Assembly: GCA_023411175.1 (NCBI GenBank)
Contig: JAEYPB010000077.1
Span: 25,023-89,022 of the forward strand
Length of the DNA stretch: 64,000 nucleotides
Source of the DNA: Bacillota bacterium
GTDB taxonomy: Bacteria; Bacillota; Clostridia; Christensenellales; Aristaeellaceae
Reading direction: 5' to 3'
Part shown: piece after piece, positions 24,551 through 33,762 of the stretch
Layout of the letters: each line of letters starts with the position of its first letter
Position numbering within the stretch: position 1 is the stretch's first letter
The notes under the pieces: generated by a model
Databases searched by the model: none
Seen by the model: only the letters and a program-made list of their open reading frames with translations
What the model was told of the DNA's origin: nothing
Translations under genes and position numbers: made by a program

Positions 24551-25420
24551 TTGTACCATGTGATCATCAACCCCACCGCCGGAAACGGGCGCGCGCTGAA
24601 AGCGCGCGGAAAAGTGGAGGCGGAACTTCATAAGCGCGGTCTTTCGTTTCGGACGGTGATGACCGAGCGCCCCGGCCACGCGACGGAGCTTTCCCGAAGA
24701 ATCGCCTCGGAGGAAAGCGAGCCCCGTGTGGTTGTCGTGGGCGGAGACGGCAGCTTCAACGAAGTCGCCAACGGCCTTCACGGCACCCGGGCGGTGTTGT
24801 ATTTCGTTTCCTGCGGCACGGGAAACGATTATGTCAAAGTGTTGAACCTTCCAAAGGACCCGATCGAGGCCCTCGCCCTTCAGCTGGACAGCGACATCCG
24901 CTCCGTCGACACGGGGCTGATCAACGACCGGCTGTTTCTGAACGTCTCCGGCACCGGCTTTGACATTGAGGTGCTGCGGCAGATGCGCTTTTTCGGCACG
25001 CGCTTCAAAGGACTCCTTCCCTACCTTTTGGGGCTCATTTCGGCGCTCCGCCGCTTTAAGCCCGTCGAGGCCCGAATCACCGCGGACGGGCGCGTCTTCA
25101 CCCAAAAGCTGACCATCTTCGAGGTGGCCAACGGCCGCTACTTCGGCGGCGGCATGCTGGTGTCGCCGCTCTCCGACCCCGCCGACGGGTTGTTCGACAT
25201 CGTATACGTCGACGCCGTCAGCCGCTCGCGCATCTTAAGGCTCCTGCCGATGTTTGTGACCGGGAAGTTCCTGTCGCTGTCGATCACCCACCACCTCAGG
25301 GCGGAGGAGGTCGTCATCGAGTCTCCCGGCATGACCATCGAGCTCGACGGAGAACTCCTCTCCGTCGATCGGGCCCACTACCGCATCATCCCCGGCGGGC
25401 TCAGGGTTGCGTGTCCTTGA
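24551..25420 (+). CDS. diacylglycerol/lipid kinase family protein (DagK/YegS)
   Basis: 289 residues with TTG start (GAGGG upstream; a GTG three codons later is possible). The N-terminal DAGK catalytic domain has INPTAGNGRA, VGGDGSFNEVANGL and CGTGNDYVKVLNLP. The C-terminal beta-sandwich has FEVANGRYFGGGM and ELDGE. The enzyme phosphorylates diacylglycerol or a related lipid at the inner membrane face, recycling lipid made during polymer synthesis. Its 3' end overlaps that of the convergent nucleotidyltransferase gene by 20 bases. Confidence 0.9.
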   Translation: MYHVIINPTAGNGRALKARGKVEAELHKRGLSFRTVMTERPGHATELSRRIASEESEPRVVVVGGDGSFNEVANGLHGTRAVLYFVSCGTGNDYVKVLNLPKDPIEALALQLDSDIRSVDTGLINDRLFLNVSGTGFDIEVLRQMRFFGTRFKGLLPYLLGLISALRRFKPVEARITADGRVFTQKLTIFEVANGRYFGGGMLVSPLSDPADGLFDIVYVDAVSRSRILRLLPMFVTGKFLSLSITHHLRAEEVVIESPGMTIELDGELLSVDRAHYRIIPGGLRVACP

Positions 25421-27719
25421 CCAGCTTTTCCAGGTTTCCGGTGCAAAAATCGCACAGTTCCTTTGCGAATTCCGCGCTCGTGGCCTCCGCCAGAACGCGG
25501 CATTCCTTTTTTTCGCCCGGGGCGCTGACCCAGACCCACCCCCGCTCATCCTCAAATGTCACGCCGTCCGACAGGCTGGCGCCGGGCACGTTCTCCGCGA
25601 GACGCCGCATCAGCGCGCCGCGGTCCTTCAGTTCGACGGAAAACACCCGGTCGCTGCGGAATACCCTGGGCATTGAGCGCACCACGCCGGATACCGTAAG
25701 CCCGGCCTTTTTCAGCGCGGCAAGGGTTTGAACGGCGGCGTAAACGCCGTCAAAGTACAGCCGGAGAAGGCGTTCGTCCTCTTTTAGAAGCGCGCGCATC
25801 CAGCGGGCGCGGTCGCTTGGCACGCGCTCCACCGTCGCGCCGCGCTGCGACGCGTACCCCACGACGCTCCGAGTCATGCCCGGCGGCATCGGAAGGCGTA
25901 CAAAGCCCATTTCAAGGGCCGTCCAGCAGAGAAGCTGCTGGTTTTCCCCCTCGGAAAGCGCGCCGGCGTCGCCGGAAAAGCGCGCGTTTTCACCGGTTTC
26001 GTCGATCCAGACCGCCGTTTCCCCCGGCTTCGGGTCCATGAGTTCGGCCTCCCACTCCGCGCGCACCTGGCACCCGGCGCGCATCAGCGCCCGTTCCGCC
26101 GTGGTGAGCAGCGGTTCGCCGGGCGCGTAGAGCTGTACCCTGATTCCCTCAAGGTCGATGTCCTTCGTCATTGCCGCCAGGTAACTCCGCTCGCCGCCCC
26201 CCGCCAGAACCGGCGCGTACAGCCGCGCCGAGTAGGGCCGCGCATAGTCCTCACGCGCGAGTACGCCGGAAAGAGAGCGCATCTCACCGGTGGTGGGCGT
26301 GGTTCCCCCTTCGGTCATGAGCGTCAGCCGCGTCTCGGCCACGTATACGCCGCCGCCCGCGTCCATCGACCTGACCGCCTGGGATGTCTGGGGCAGCGTG
26401 GACGGCCCCAGTTCAAACACCTGTACGCCCTGGGCAATCAGCCCGGCGGAGACCGCCCGGGCCTGTGCCAGCGACATCATCGAATTGTCGCGCCCTACGA
26501 CTACGCTGCCCAGCTTCAGCGCCGCGGCAAACCCCTGCGCGAGCCGCGCGGCCTGCCCCGGCCCTTCCGGTGCGAACAGATCGTCCCCCCCTCGCGCGCC
26601 CCAAACCAGGTTCTGATCCACCTTTGCGCCGCTCGTTACCTCCTTGTGCGGCCATACCTTGACGCCGGGCATGATGACGCAGCCGTCGCCCAGAATCGAA
26701 TGGTCGCCCAGCGCGCCCTCCTCGAAAATGGAGGCTCGCTCGCCCAGCGTCGCCGCGGTCTGCACCACGCCGCCGCGCACCTGCGCGCCTTCACCGATTT
26801 TCGCGCCGCGCCAGATGACGGAGCGCTTGACGGACGCGTGCTTCTCGACCGTGCAGCCTGCTCCAAGAACGCTGTAGGCGCCGATTCGTGCGCCCTCGCG
26901 CACGCGCACACCCTCTCCGATGAAGCAGGGGCCCTCCAAAATGGCGCTCCTGTCCACCTGCGCGCCCGGCATTCGGGTCACCGCGCCGGGCTTCACGGGC
27001 TGCTCTACGGTCACACGGCCGTCCAGAAGGTCCCAATGCGCCTTCAGGTACGCGCTGAGGTCTCCGATGTCGCACCAGTACCCGCGCATCACGTGTGCGA
27101 ATACCTTTTGCCCTTTTTCCACCAGCGCCGGGAAGAGTTCGCGCCCAAAGTCGTGGGGCTTTTCGGCGGGGATAAACTGAAGCGCCTCCGGCTCCAGGAT
27201 GTAAATGCCCGTATTCACCGTGTCGGAGCAGACCTCTCCCCAGCCGGGCTTTTCCAAAAACCTTTGCACGCGGCCTGCGGCGTCCGCTACGACCACGCCG
27301 TATTCCAGAGGGTTTTCAACTTTCTTCAAAACCATCGTCGCCAGCGCCCCGCAGGATTTATGAAAGGCGACCGCCTGCGTCAGATCGCAGTCGGTCAGCC
27401 CGTCGCCCGATAGAATGACGAAGGTCTCGTCGAGAAATTCCGCCGCCAGCTTGACGCTGCCGGCCGTTCCCAGCGGGTGCTCTTCGACGAAATACCTCAT
27501 CTCGACGCCAAACTCGCCCCCGTCGCCGAAGAACTCGGTCACCCGCTCCGGAAGGTACTGCAGCGTCACGCCCACACTGGTAATTCCGTGTTTTTTGAGC
27601 AGCTCGAGCGCGTAGGCCATGACAGGGCGATCCATCAGCGGAACCATCGGCTTGGGACAGGCGCAGGTGAGCGGCCTCAGGCGCGAGCCTTCGCCGCCGG
27701 CCATGATGATTGCTTTCAT
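25401..27719 (-). CDS. sugar-1-phosphate nucleotidyltransferase fused to degenerate phosphomutase domain
   Basis: 772 residues from the ATG at 27719 (GGAGG 8 bases upstream). Residues ~1-235 are a nucleotidyltransferase with MKAIIMAGGEGSRLRPLT, LSGDGLTD and EKPGWGE. Residues ~245-370 are a left-handed beta-helix with hexapeptide repeats (GPCFIGEGVRVREGARIG). Residues ~375-772 correspond to the alpha-D-phosphohexomutase fold. The family is the mannose-1-phosphate guanylyltransferase/phosphomannomutase-like fusion, which feeds GDP- or NDP-sugars to glycan synthesis. The mutase phosphoserine loop (TASHNP type) is not seen; the corresponding stretch reads GGGVYVAETRLTLMTEGG, so this half is probably inactive or regulatory. 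Confidence 0.85.
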   Translation of the reverse strand: MKAIIMAGGEGSRLRPLTCACPKPMVPLMDRPVMAYALELLKKHGITSVGVTLQYLPERVTEFFGDGGEFGVEMRYFVEEHPLGTAGSVKLAAEFLDETFVILSGDGLTDCDLTQAVAFHKSCGALATMVLKKVENPLEYGVVVADAAGRVQRFLEKPGWGEVCSDTVNTGIYILEPEALQFIPAEKPHDFGRELFPALVEKGQKVFAHVMRGYWCDIGDLSAYLKAHWDLLDGRVTVEQPVKPGAVTRMPGAQVDRSAILEGPCFIGEGVRVREGARIGAYSVLGAGCTVEKHASVKRSVIWRGAKIGEGAQVRGGVVQTAATLGERASIFEEGALGDHSILGDGCVIMPGVKVWPHKEVTSGAKVDQNLVWGARGGDDLFAPEGPGQAARLAQGFAAALKLGSVVVGRDNSMMSLAQARAVSAGLIAQGVQVFELGPSTLPQTSQAVRSMDAGGGVYVAETRLTLMTEGGTTPTTGEMRSLSGVLAREDYARPYSARLYAPVLAGGGERSYLAAMTKDIDLEGIRVQLYAPGEPLLTTAERALMRAGCQVRAEWEAELMDPKPGETAVWIDETGENARFSGDAGALSEGENQQLLCWTALEMGFVRLPMPPGMTRSVVGYASQRGATVERVPSDRARWMRALLKEDERLLRLYFDGVYAAVQTLAALKKAGLTVSGVVRSMPRVFRSDRVFSVELKDRGALMRRLAENVPGASLSDGVTFEDERGWVWVSAPGEKKECRVLAEATSAEFAKELCDFCTGNLEKLVKDTQP

Positions 27720-27799
27720 CAAAAATACCTCCGGCAGAAATGTATGCATATTCTGGCCGGAGATGACGGATTGAATGCAGTCTCGCGTAAAATGTCGCT

Positions 27800-28324
27800 T
27801 CAGGCAGTGGGCGGCAGGGCATTCCAAATCGCCTGCTTCTCGTGCCGCCATGCCAATATTGAAAGCCCCAGCGCCAGCAAGTGGATGATAAAAAACAGGT
27901 GATCCGCGCCCGGGAACCCTTTCAGGATCAGGTATACCAGGTCCATCGCCAGCTGGAGCGCAGACAGCGCCAGCGTAATAAGAAGCGTCCGCTTCAGCCG
28001 CAGCGCGGAAGAAGTATAATCCCTCGCGGTCAGCGCGCGCCTGACAAGGAGGATGCGCGCCGCATCAAAAAGCGCGAGCGCGGCAGAAAACAAGACGGCC
28101 GCCCAAGTCAGCGCCACGTAGAGAGTGCGGGATGCCGGCGTATCAATAAGTCCCCACGCCGCCTGTGCCGCAAGCAAAGCCACCAGCACGGGCATTACCC
28201 GGTTTTGATATGTCCGCCGGCTTTCCCGCGGAAGCTCATAGCGTTTGCCAATATATACGTAGCGCTTTCGGCCGTCCGCTCCGACGGTCTCCCGGTAGTC
28301 CTTCGTCCAATCCCGCCTCAACAT
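27800..28324 (-). CDS. four-helix membrane protein of unknown function
   Basis: 174 residues. A basic cytosolic N-terminus (MLRRDWTKDYRETVGADGRK) precedes about four transmembrane helices arranged as two hairpins (for example VMPVLVALLAAQAAWGLI and HLFFIIHLLALGLSILAW). I recognise no family. ATG at 28324 with GGGGG just upstream. It lies 80 bases upstream of the nucleotidyltransferase gene and could be co-transcribed with it. Confidence 0.7.
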   Translation of the reverse strand: MLRRDWTKDYRETVGADGRKRYVYIGKRYELPRESRRTYQNRVMPVLVALLAAQAAWGLIDTPASRTLYVALTWAAVLFSAALALFDAARILLVRRALTARDYTSSALRLKRTLLITLALSALQLAMDLVYLILKGFPGADHLFFIIHLLALGLSILAWRHEKQAIWNALPPTA

Positions 28325-28418
28325 TCAATCCCCCGCCTCTTTAGATATGATCATATTAGCACACGTTCCGGCCCTTACGCAACGCGTCATATTTACGTCA
28401 TCTTCTTGTCAAATGCGA

Positions 28419-28447
28419 TTGACTGAATAACATGCAGGTGCTATACT
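28419..28447 (+). promoter_or_regulatory. promoter of the peptide ABC transporter operon
   Basis: TTGACT at 28419-28424 and TATACT at 28442-28447 with a 17-base spacer, about 58 bases before the substrate-binding protein start. Confidence 0.7.
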
Positions 28448-28504
28448 GCTGATATATTTGGGGGCATTTTCATGCTTCCCAAAATTTTCAAGGAGGGATT
28501 GAGG

Positions 28505-30943
28505 ATGGTCAAGAATTTGCGCGTATTCCTCTCTCTGCTGCTCGCCCTTATGATGCTGGGCGGCACAATGTCGGCGCTGGCGGAAGCTGCCGCCACGGAA
28601 ACCCCCGCCGCTGTCGGCGCGGACATCCCGCTGGTTGTCGCTTTCGACGAGTTCAGCCAGAAGTTCAGCCCCTTTTTCGCCGACACCGTCATGGACAACG
28701 ACGCCAGCGACATGGTACAGCTCCGCCTCCTGACCTATGACCGCATGGGCGAGGTGGTGAGCAACGCCATCGAAGGCGAAGCGCGCAAGCTTGGCGACAA
28801 CGAATATACCTACAAAGGGCCCGCGGACGTGTCCGTTAATTTTGACGAAGCGGCCGACAAGACGGTCTACACCATCAAACTGCGCGAGGACCTCGTGTTC
28901 TCCGACGGCACGCCGCTGACCGCGGACGACGTCATCTTCAGCTACTATGTCTACTGCGACCCGAGCTACGTCGGCTCATCCACCGTCAACAGCTACAACA
29001 TCGTCGGCCTGCAGAATTACCGGACGCAGACCAGCGAGGACGTCTACGCCAAGTATCAGGACATCGTGGCGGCCATCGTCGCGGCCGGCCCCGACCACGC
29101 CTGGGCGGAGGGTGACGCCTTCACCAAGGAGCAGCAGGAAGGGTACTGGGCGGCGCTCAAAGCCAACTGGACCGGCGTCGTCAAGTCGATCGTGGACTAC
29201 TGCATGGCGAACTACCCCGACTACATCCAGGACACCGTCGGCTTTACGGCTGATGAGGTCAAGGCGGACGAGGGCCTTCAGGTCGCGTTCGGCATGGCCA
29301 TGTGGGGCTTCGGCGAGGTCGCGGACGGCGTTTTGACGTCCAAGTCCGGCAAGACCTGGACGCTGGCCGAGGCCAAGCCCACCCTCGACGACTACTACGG
29401 CGAAACCTTCGCCGCCTATGCGGGCGACGCGGACGCCTTCTTCTCCACCGAAGCGCCCAACTCGGACGCCACATCGGTCTCCACCCTCACCAAGGACGCC
29501 TTCATCAAGGAATGGGGCCCGAAGGACGAGAGTTCCTCCGGCGGCTTCCCGAACATCGAGGGCATCAAGAAGGTGGACAATTACACCGTCACCATCACGA
29601 TGAACGGCTTCGAAGCGCCGGCCATCTACAATGTGATCGACATCTCCGTCGCGCCAATGCACTACTACGGCGACCCGGCGCAGTATGATTACGAGAACAA
29701 CAAGTTCGGCTTCCCCTACGGCGATCTTTCCATCGTGGAAGCAAAGACCACCCAGCCCATCGGCGCGGGCCCCTACAAATTCGTGAAATACGAAAACCGC
29801 GTAATCTATTTTGAGGCCAACGAGCTGTACTTCCGCGGCGTGCCCGCGACCAAGTACGTGCAGTTCAAGGAGAGCAACACGAACGAAGTCGTCGCCGCCG
29901 TCGCCACCGGCACCGTCGACATGGGCGACATGAACGGCAGCAAGGCCACCTTTGAAGAGATCCGCAGCTACAACGCCAACAAGGAACTTGCGGGCGACAA
30001 GATCGTCACCGAGCGCGTGGACAACCTGGGATACGGCTACATCGGCCTCAACGCCGACACCGTGAACGTCGGCGGCGTGCCGGATTCCGACGCCTCCAAG
30101 GCGCTTCGCAAGGGCCTTGCCACGGTGCTGTCCGTGTATCGCGACATGGCCGTAGACAGCTACTACGGCGACGCGGCTTCCGTAATCAACTACCCCATCT
30201 CCAACACCTCCTGGGCCGCGCCGCAGCCCACCGACGAGGGCTATCAGGCCGCCTACTCGGTCGGCGCGGACGGCAACGCGATCTATACCTCAGACATGAC
30301 CGCCGATGCCAAGTATGACGCCGCGCTCAAGGCCGCTACCGAGTACTTCAAGGCCGCGGGCTATACCTTCGACGAGGCCGCCGGCAAGTTCACCGCCGCC
30401 CCCGAAGGCGCCAGCCTCAGCTACGAAATCATCATCGGCGGCGACGGCGTGGGCGATCACCCGTCCTTTGCGATCCTGACAGACGCCAAGGCGGCGCTGG
30501 AGAAGATCGGCATCGAACTCAAGATCAACGACCCCACCGACGGCAACGTGATGTGGGACATGCTGGACGCCGGCGCGCAGCAGCTGTGGTGCGCCGCTTG
30601 GCAGGCCACCATTGACCCCGACATGTACCAGACCTATCACTCCACAGGCATCGTCGGCAAAGGCGGCTCGGATTCCAACCATTACCACATCGCCGACGCG
30701 ACGCTGGACCAGCTGATGGTGGACGCTCGCAAGTCTCCGGATCAGGCCTACCGCAAGGAAGTTTACAAACAGTGCCTGGACATCATCCTCGACTGGGCGG
30801 TTGAAATCCCGGTCTATCAGCGCCAGAATTCCACCATCTACTCCCCCGAGCGCATCGATTCCGCGACCTTCACGCCGGACGTGACCACGTTCTATATGTG
30901 GCAGAAGGAAGTATACAACATCGCGATGAACGCTGCGAAATAA
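28505..30943 (+). CDS. extracellular solute-binding protein, family 5 (peptide ABC transporter)
   Basis: 812 residues from the ATG at 28505 with AAGGAGG 8 bases upstream. Residues 1-27 are a signal peptide ending SALAEA; there is no lipobox cysteine. SBP_bac_5 features include VYTIKLREDLVFSDGTPLTADDV, IGAGPYKFVKYENR and the C-terminal PVYQRQN. It is ~250 residues longer than DppA/OppA. The extra length includes an acidic helical insert (about residues 170-330). It binds peptides or other solutes outside the cell for the permeases and ATPases that follow. First gene of the operon; a 16-bp hairpin separates it from the permease gene. Confidence 0.9.
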   Translation: MVKNLRVFLSLLLALMMLGGTMSALAEAAATETPAAVGADIPLVVAFDEFSQKFSPFFADTVMDNDASDMVQLRLLTYDRMGEVVSNAIEGEARKLGDNEYTYKGPADVSVNFDEAADKTVYTIKLREDLVFSDGTPLTADDVIFSYYVYCDPSYVGSSTVNSYNIVGLQNYRTQTSEDVYAKYQDIVAAIVAAGPDHAWAEGDAFTKEQQEGYWAALKANWTGVVKSIVDYCMANYPDYIQDTVGFTADEVKADEGLQVAFGMAMWGFGEVADGVLTSKSGKTWTLAEAKPTLDDYYGETFAAYAGDADAFFSTEAPNSDATSVSTLTKDAFIKEWGPKDESSSGGFPNIEGIKKVDNYTVTITMNGFEAPAIYNVIDISVAPMHYYGDPAQYDYENNKFGFPYGDLSIVEAKTTQPIGAGPYKFVKYENRVIYFEANELYFRGVPATKYVQFKESNTNEVVAAVATGTVDMGDMNGSKATFEEIRSYNANKELAGDKIVTERVDNLGYGYIGLNADTVNVGGVPDSDASKALRKGLATVLSVYRDMAVDSYYGDAASVINYPISNTSWAAPQPTDEGYQAAYSVGADGNAIYTSDMTADAKYDAALKAATEYFKAAGYTFDEAAGKFTAAPEGASLSYEIIIGGDGVGDHPSFAILTDAKAALEKIGIELKINDPTDGNVMWDMLDAGAQQLWCAAWQATIDPDMYQTYHSTGIVGKGGSDSNHYHIADATLDQLMVDARKSPDQAYRKEVYKQCLDIILDWAVEIPVYQRQNSTIYSPERIDSATFTPDVTTFYMWQKEVYNIAMNAAK

Positions 30944-30960
30944 TCCTCAAGAGAAGCGAA

Positions 30961-30998
30961 GCGCGCATTGAACCCGTGAGCGCGGGTTCAATGCGCGC
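30961..30998 (+). other. intercistronic hairpin
   Basis: A perfect 16-bp stem (GCGCGCATTGAACCCG) with a 6-base loop, 17 bases after the binding-protein stop and without a T-run. It likely stabilises the 3' end of the binding-protein message or attenuates read-through, which sets a higher dose of binding protein than permease. Confidence 0.8.
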
Positions 30999-31028
30999 AC
31001 CATTCTTGCGGATGGAGAAGTGGAACCG

Positions 31029-32015
31029 ATGCGGAAGTTCATACTGAGGAGATTGGCGCTGGGCGCGCTGATCGTGCTTTTGGGGTCTTTGGTGGTATAC
31101 ACTGTGATCCGCTGCCTGCCGTCCTCCTATGTGGAGACCATCGCGCGACAGCGGGCAAACCTGCCCGGCGGGCGCAGCTATACCGAATGGCTCACGCAGC
31201 TCAACCAGGTGTACGGCCTGGATCAGGGCATCCTGCGGGGCTTCGTCCACTGGCTGGGCAATGCCTTCCGGGGCGAATTCGGCGAATCCTGGCTGTACAA
31301 CCTGCCGGTTACCGTAAAATTCCTGAACGTCATCTGGTACAGCGTGGTGGTCAACATCATCACCTTTGCGCTGGAGATCGTCATCTGCATTCCGCTGGGC
31401 ATTCTGGCCGCCCGGAAGCAGTACAGCCGAACCGACTACTTCGTCACAATCTTTTCTTTGATGGGCATGTCGCTGCCCACCTTTTTCCTCGCCACCATCC
31501 TGAAATACGTCTTTTCGATCAGGCTGGGCTGGTTTGATCTGTACGGGATCGTCGGACGCTTCTACGAACAGCTGAACACCTGGGGCAAGATCGCAGACAT
31601 GGCGCGCCACATGGTGCTGCCAGTTCTGACGCTTGCCATGCTTTCGGTGGGCGGCCTGATGCGCTACACCCGCACCAGCATGCTGGAGGTCCTCTCCTCC
31701 GATTACATACGCACCGCCCGCGCCAAGGGTCTGAGCGAGCGCGTGGTCATCAACCGGCACGCCTTCCGAAACACGCTGATCCCGCTCATTTCCTATATGA
31801 GCTTCATGCTGCCGGATCTCTTCGCAGGCTCCATGATTACGGAGACCCTGTTTCAGATTCCGGGCATCGGCTACATCGCCTATCAGGCGATGGTGGCCGG
31901 CGACATCCCCTTTACGATGTTCTACCTGGTGTTTTTGATTCTGCTGACGCAGGTCAGCCTGATTATGGCCGACATCCTGTACGCGGTGGTCGATCCCCGC
32001 GTGCGGGTCAATTAG
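31029..32015 (+). CDS. peptide ABC transporter permease (DppB/OppB family)
   Basis: 328 residues from the ATG at 31029 (GGAGAA 9 bases upstream); a GTG three codons earlier is possible. About six transmembrane helices, the first being LALGALIVLLGSLVVYTVI. The cytosolic coupling loop is YIRTARAKGLSERVVINRHAFRNTLIP, which docks on the ATPase. The family end is DILYAVVDPRVRVN. It pairs with the unusual permease encoded 13 bases downstream. Confidence 0.94.
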   Translation: MRKFILRRLALGALIVLLGSLVVYTVIRCLPSSYVETIARQRANLPGGRSYTEWLTQLNQVYGLDQGILRGFVHWLGNAFRGEFGESWLYNLPVTVKFLNVIWYSVVVNIITFALEIVICIPLGILAARKQYSRTDYFVTIFSLMGMSLPTFFLATILKYVFSIRLGWFDLYGIVGRFYEQLNTWGKIADMARHMVLPVLTLAMLSVGGLMRYTRTSMLEVLSSDYIRTARAKGLSERVVINRHAFRNTLIPLISYMSFMLPDLFAGSMITETLFQIPGIGYIAYQAMVAGDIPFTMFYLVFLILLTQVSLIMADILYAVVDPRVRVN

Positions 32016-32028
32016 AGGAGGTGGCGAC

Positions 32029-33753
32029 ATGAGCGAGCAGGAGAAAAAAGCGCAGCTTGGCGCCGAACCCCTCAGCGACGAGCGCCGCGTAAAGGTGCTG
32101 TCGCCGTCGATGCTGGTGATGAAGCGGTTCATCCGCAACCGCCTTGCGATCACCGGTCTCGTCATTCTGGTCCTGATGTTCTTGTTTTCATTCCTTGGCG
32201 GCGTAATCGCGCCCTACTCCCAGTCGCAGGTGTTCAAAACCTACGGCTCGATGGACAAGGACTACGCCAGCGCCACCGTCAATCAGGATCTTCGCTATAC
32301 GACGAAGGCGGGCGAATCCTTCCCCGCCTCTGCCCGCGCGGCCTTCGTGCTGGCCCGGAACAAAGGACAGGCCGCCTTCTCAGACGGCGCCAACAGCTAC
32401 TCCATCGTCTCCGGGGAAAACTTCCACCTGATTCGGCGGATGGAGACGCTGGCCTCCGCCATCGCCCTTAAGGGCAGGTTCAACTACGCCAAGGGCAGCG
32501 CCGGGTTGCCGGATGCGCTCCGGTCCGCCTTCGAGGACGCGGTCAGCGCCGGCGCTTCCGATTTCACGCTGGACGGCGTAAGCTACACGGTCACGCACTC
32601 CGGAAAGAGCGTGATGCTCGCCCGCGCCGCCGATGTGGCGCTGGCCTCGATGCTGGTGTTCGACGCCTACGACCAGGCGGACGAAGCGGCGGTCGGAACC
32701 GTCAATTTCCGCGCCGCGGCGCTTTCCTCGATCTCGGGAAACGTCGCATCCTTTGAGTACGCCGGGGACGCCTATGAAGTTCAAGAGGCGGACGGGTCCT
32801 ATGTGATCTCAAAGGGCGGGGTGCCGTTCGCCGACGCCAGCACCATCATCGTAAACCCGCTCGATGCGGGCGCTTTTCTGCCGATATCTTTCAAGGTCCT
32901 GGTGCGCGACGCCATCGCTTCGGGCGAAAAGACCTTCTCCGTCGAGGAAAACGGCCAGTCCACCGCATACCGGCTCGAAAAGGTCAAAGATACCTACGCC
33001 ATCAAGTCCAGCGCCGTCGTGCAGCTGATCGACATCTATGCGCCCCCGTCCGCTGAGCATCCGCTGGGCACCGACAATAACGGCATGGACGTCCTGACGC
33101 GGCTGATGTACGGCGGCCGGATATCGCTGATGGTCGGCTTCGTCGTCGTTCTGATCGAGCTTTTGATCGGCGTCGTCATCGGCGGCGTTTCCGGTTACTT
33201 CGGCGGCGTGATCGATACGCTGCTCATGCGCTTTGTCGATCTTTTCAACTGCATCCCGTATTGGCCGATGATGATCATCGCCGGCGCGGTGATGGACTCC
33301 ATGGAGATCAGCCCCTACGCGCGCATCTTCCTTCTGATGCTGATTCTCGGCATCATGAGCTGGACTAACGTGGCGCGCATCGTGCGCGGGCAGATTTTGT
33401 CCCTTCGGGAGCAGGATTTCATGGTGGCCACTGAGGCGACCGGCATTCGCTCCTCCAGGCGCATCTTCCGGCACCTGGTGCCCAACGTCATGCCCCTTCT
33501 GATCGTCCATGCGACGATGAACCTGGGCAACATCATCATCACCGAGGCGACGCTCAGCTTCCTGGGGCTCGGCATCAAGTACCCGCTGGCTTCCTGGGGC
33601 TCGATCATCAACTCCGCCACGAACCTGCACGTGATGACCAACTACTGGTTCATCTGGATTCCGGCGGGAATCCTGATCCTTCTGACCGTTCTCGGTTTCA
33701 ATTTTGTGGGCGACGGGCTGCGCGACGCCTTCGACCCCAGGATGAAAAGGTAG
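32029..33753 (+). CDS. peptide ABC transporter permease (DppC/OppC family) with large extracytoplasmic insertion
   Basis: 574 residues, about twice the usual DppC length. Helix 1 is near residues 38-62. Residues ~65-340 (32220-33050) are a soluble insertion between helix 1 and the conserved HPLGTDNNGMDVLTRLMYGGR. The insertion contains four related units of 58-70 residues, near 32310, 32500, 32695 and 32870. Each has an amphipathic helix with Ala at fixed places, then G...F..(D)G..Y.(I/V) and a closing strand. The remaining ~230 residues are a normal permease core with five helices and the EAA loop EATGIRSSRRIFRHLVPN. By topology the insertion lies outside the membrane, next to the binding protein. 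GGAGG precedes the ATG. Confidence 0.92.
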   Translation: MSEQEKKAQLGAEPLSDERRVKVLSPSMLVMKRFIRNRLAITGLVILVLMFLFSFLGGVIAPYSQSQVFKTYGSMDKDYASATVNQDLRYTTKAGESFPASARAAFVLARNKGQAAFSDGANSYSIVSGENFHLIRRMETLASAIALKGRFNYAKGSAGLPDALRSAFEDAVSAGASDFTLDGVSYTVTHSGKSVMLARAADVALASMLVFDAYDQADEAAVGTVNFRAAALSSISGNVASFEYAGDAYEVQEADGSYVISKGGVPFADASTIIVNPLDAGAFLPISFKVLVRDAIASGEKTFSVEENGQSTAYRLEKVKDTYAIKSSAVVQLIDIYAPPSAEHPLGTDNNGMDVLTRLMYGGRISLMVGFVVVLIELLIGVVIGGVSGYFGGVIDTLLMRFVDLFNCIPYWPMMIIAGAVMDSMEISPYARIFLLMLILGIMSWTNVARIVRGQILSLREQDFMVATEATGIRSSRRIFRHLVPNVMPLLIVHATMNLGNIIITEATLSFLGLGIKYPLASWGSIINSATNLHVMTNYWFIWIPAGILILLTVLGFNFVGDGLRDAFDPRMKR

Positions 33754-33762
33754 GCGATCTAA

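Noticed and set aside
27720..27851. N-terminal extension of the nucleotidyltransferase
   Set aside because: The upstream codons lack homology and precede a good GGAGG site and the canonical MKAIIMAGGEGSRLR start.
28472..28504. Earlier start for the peptide-binding protein
   Set aside because: The upstream in-frame ATG would translate through the ribosome site AAGGAGG and spoil the signal peptide.
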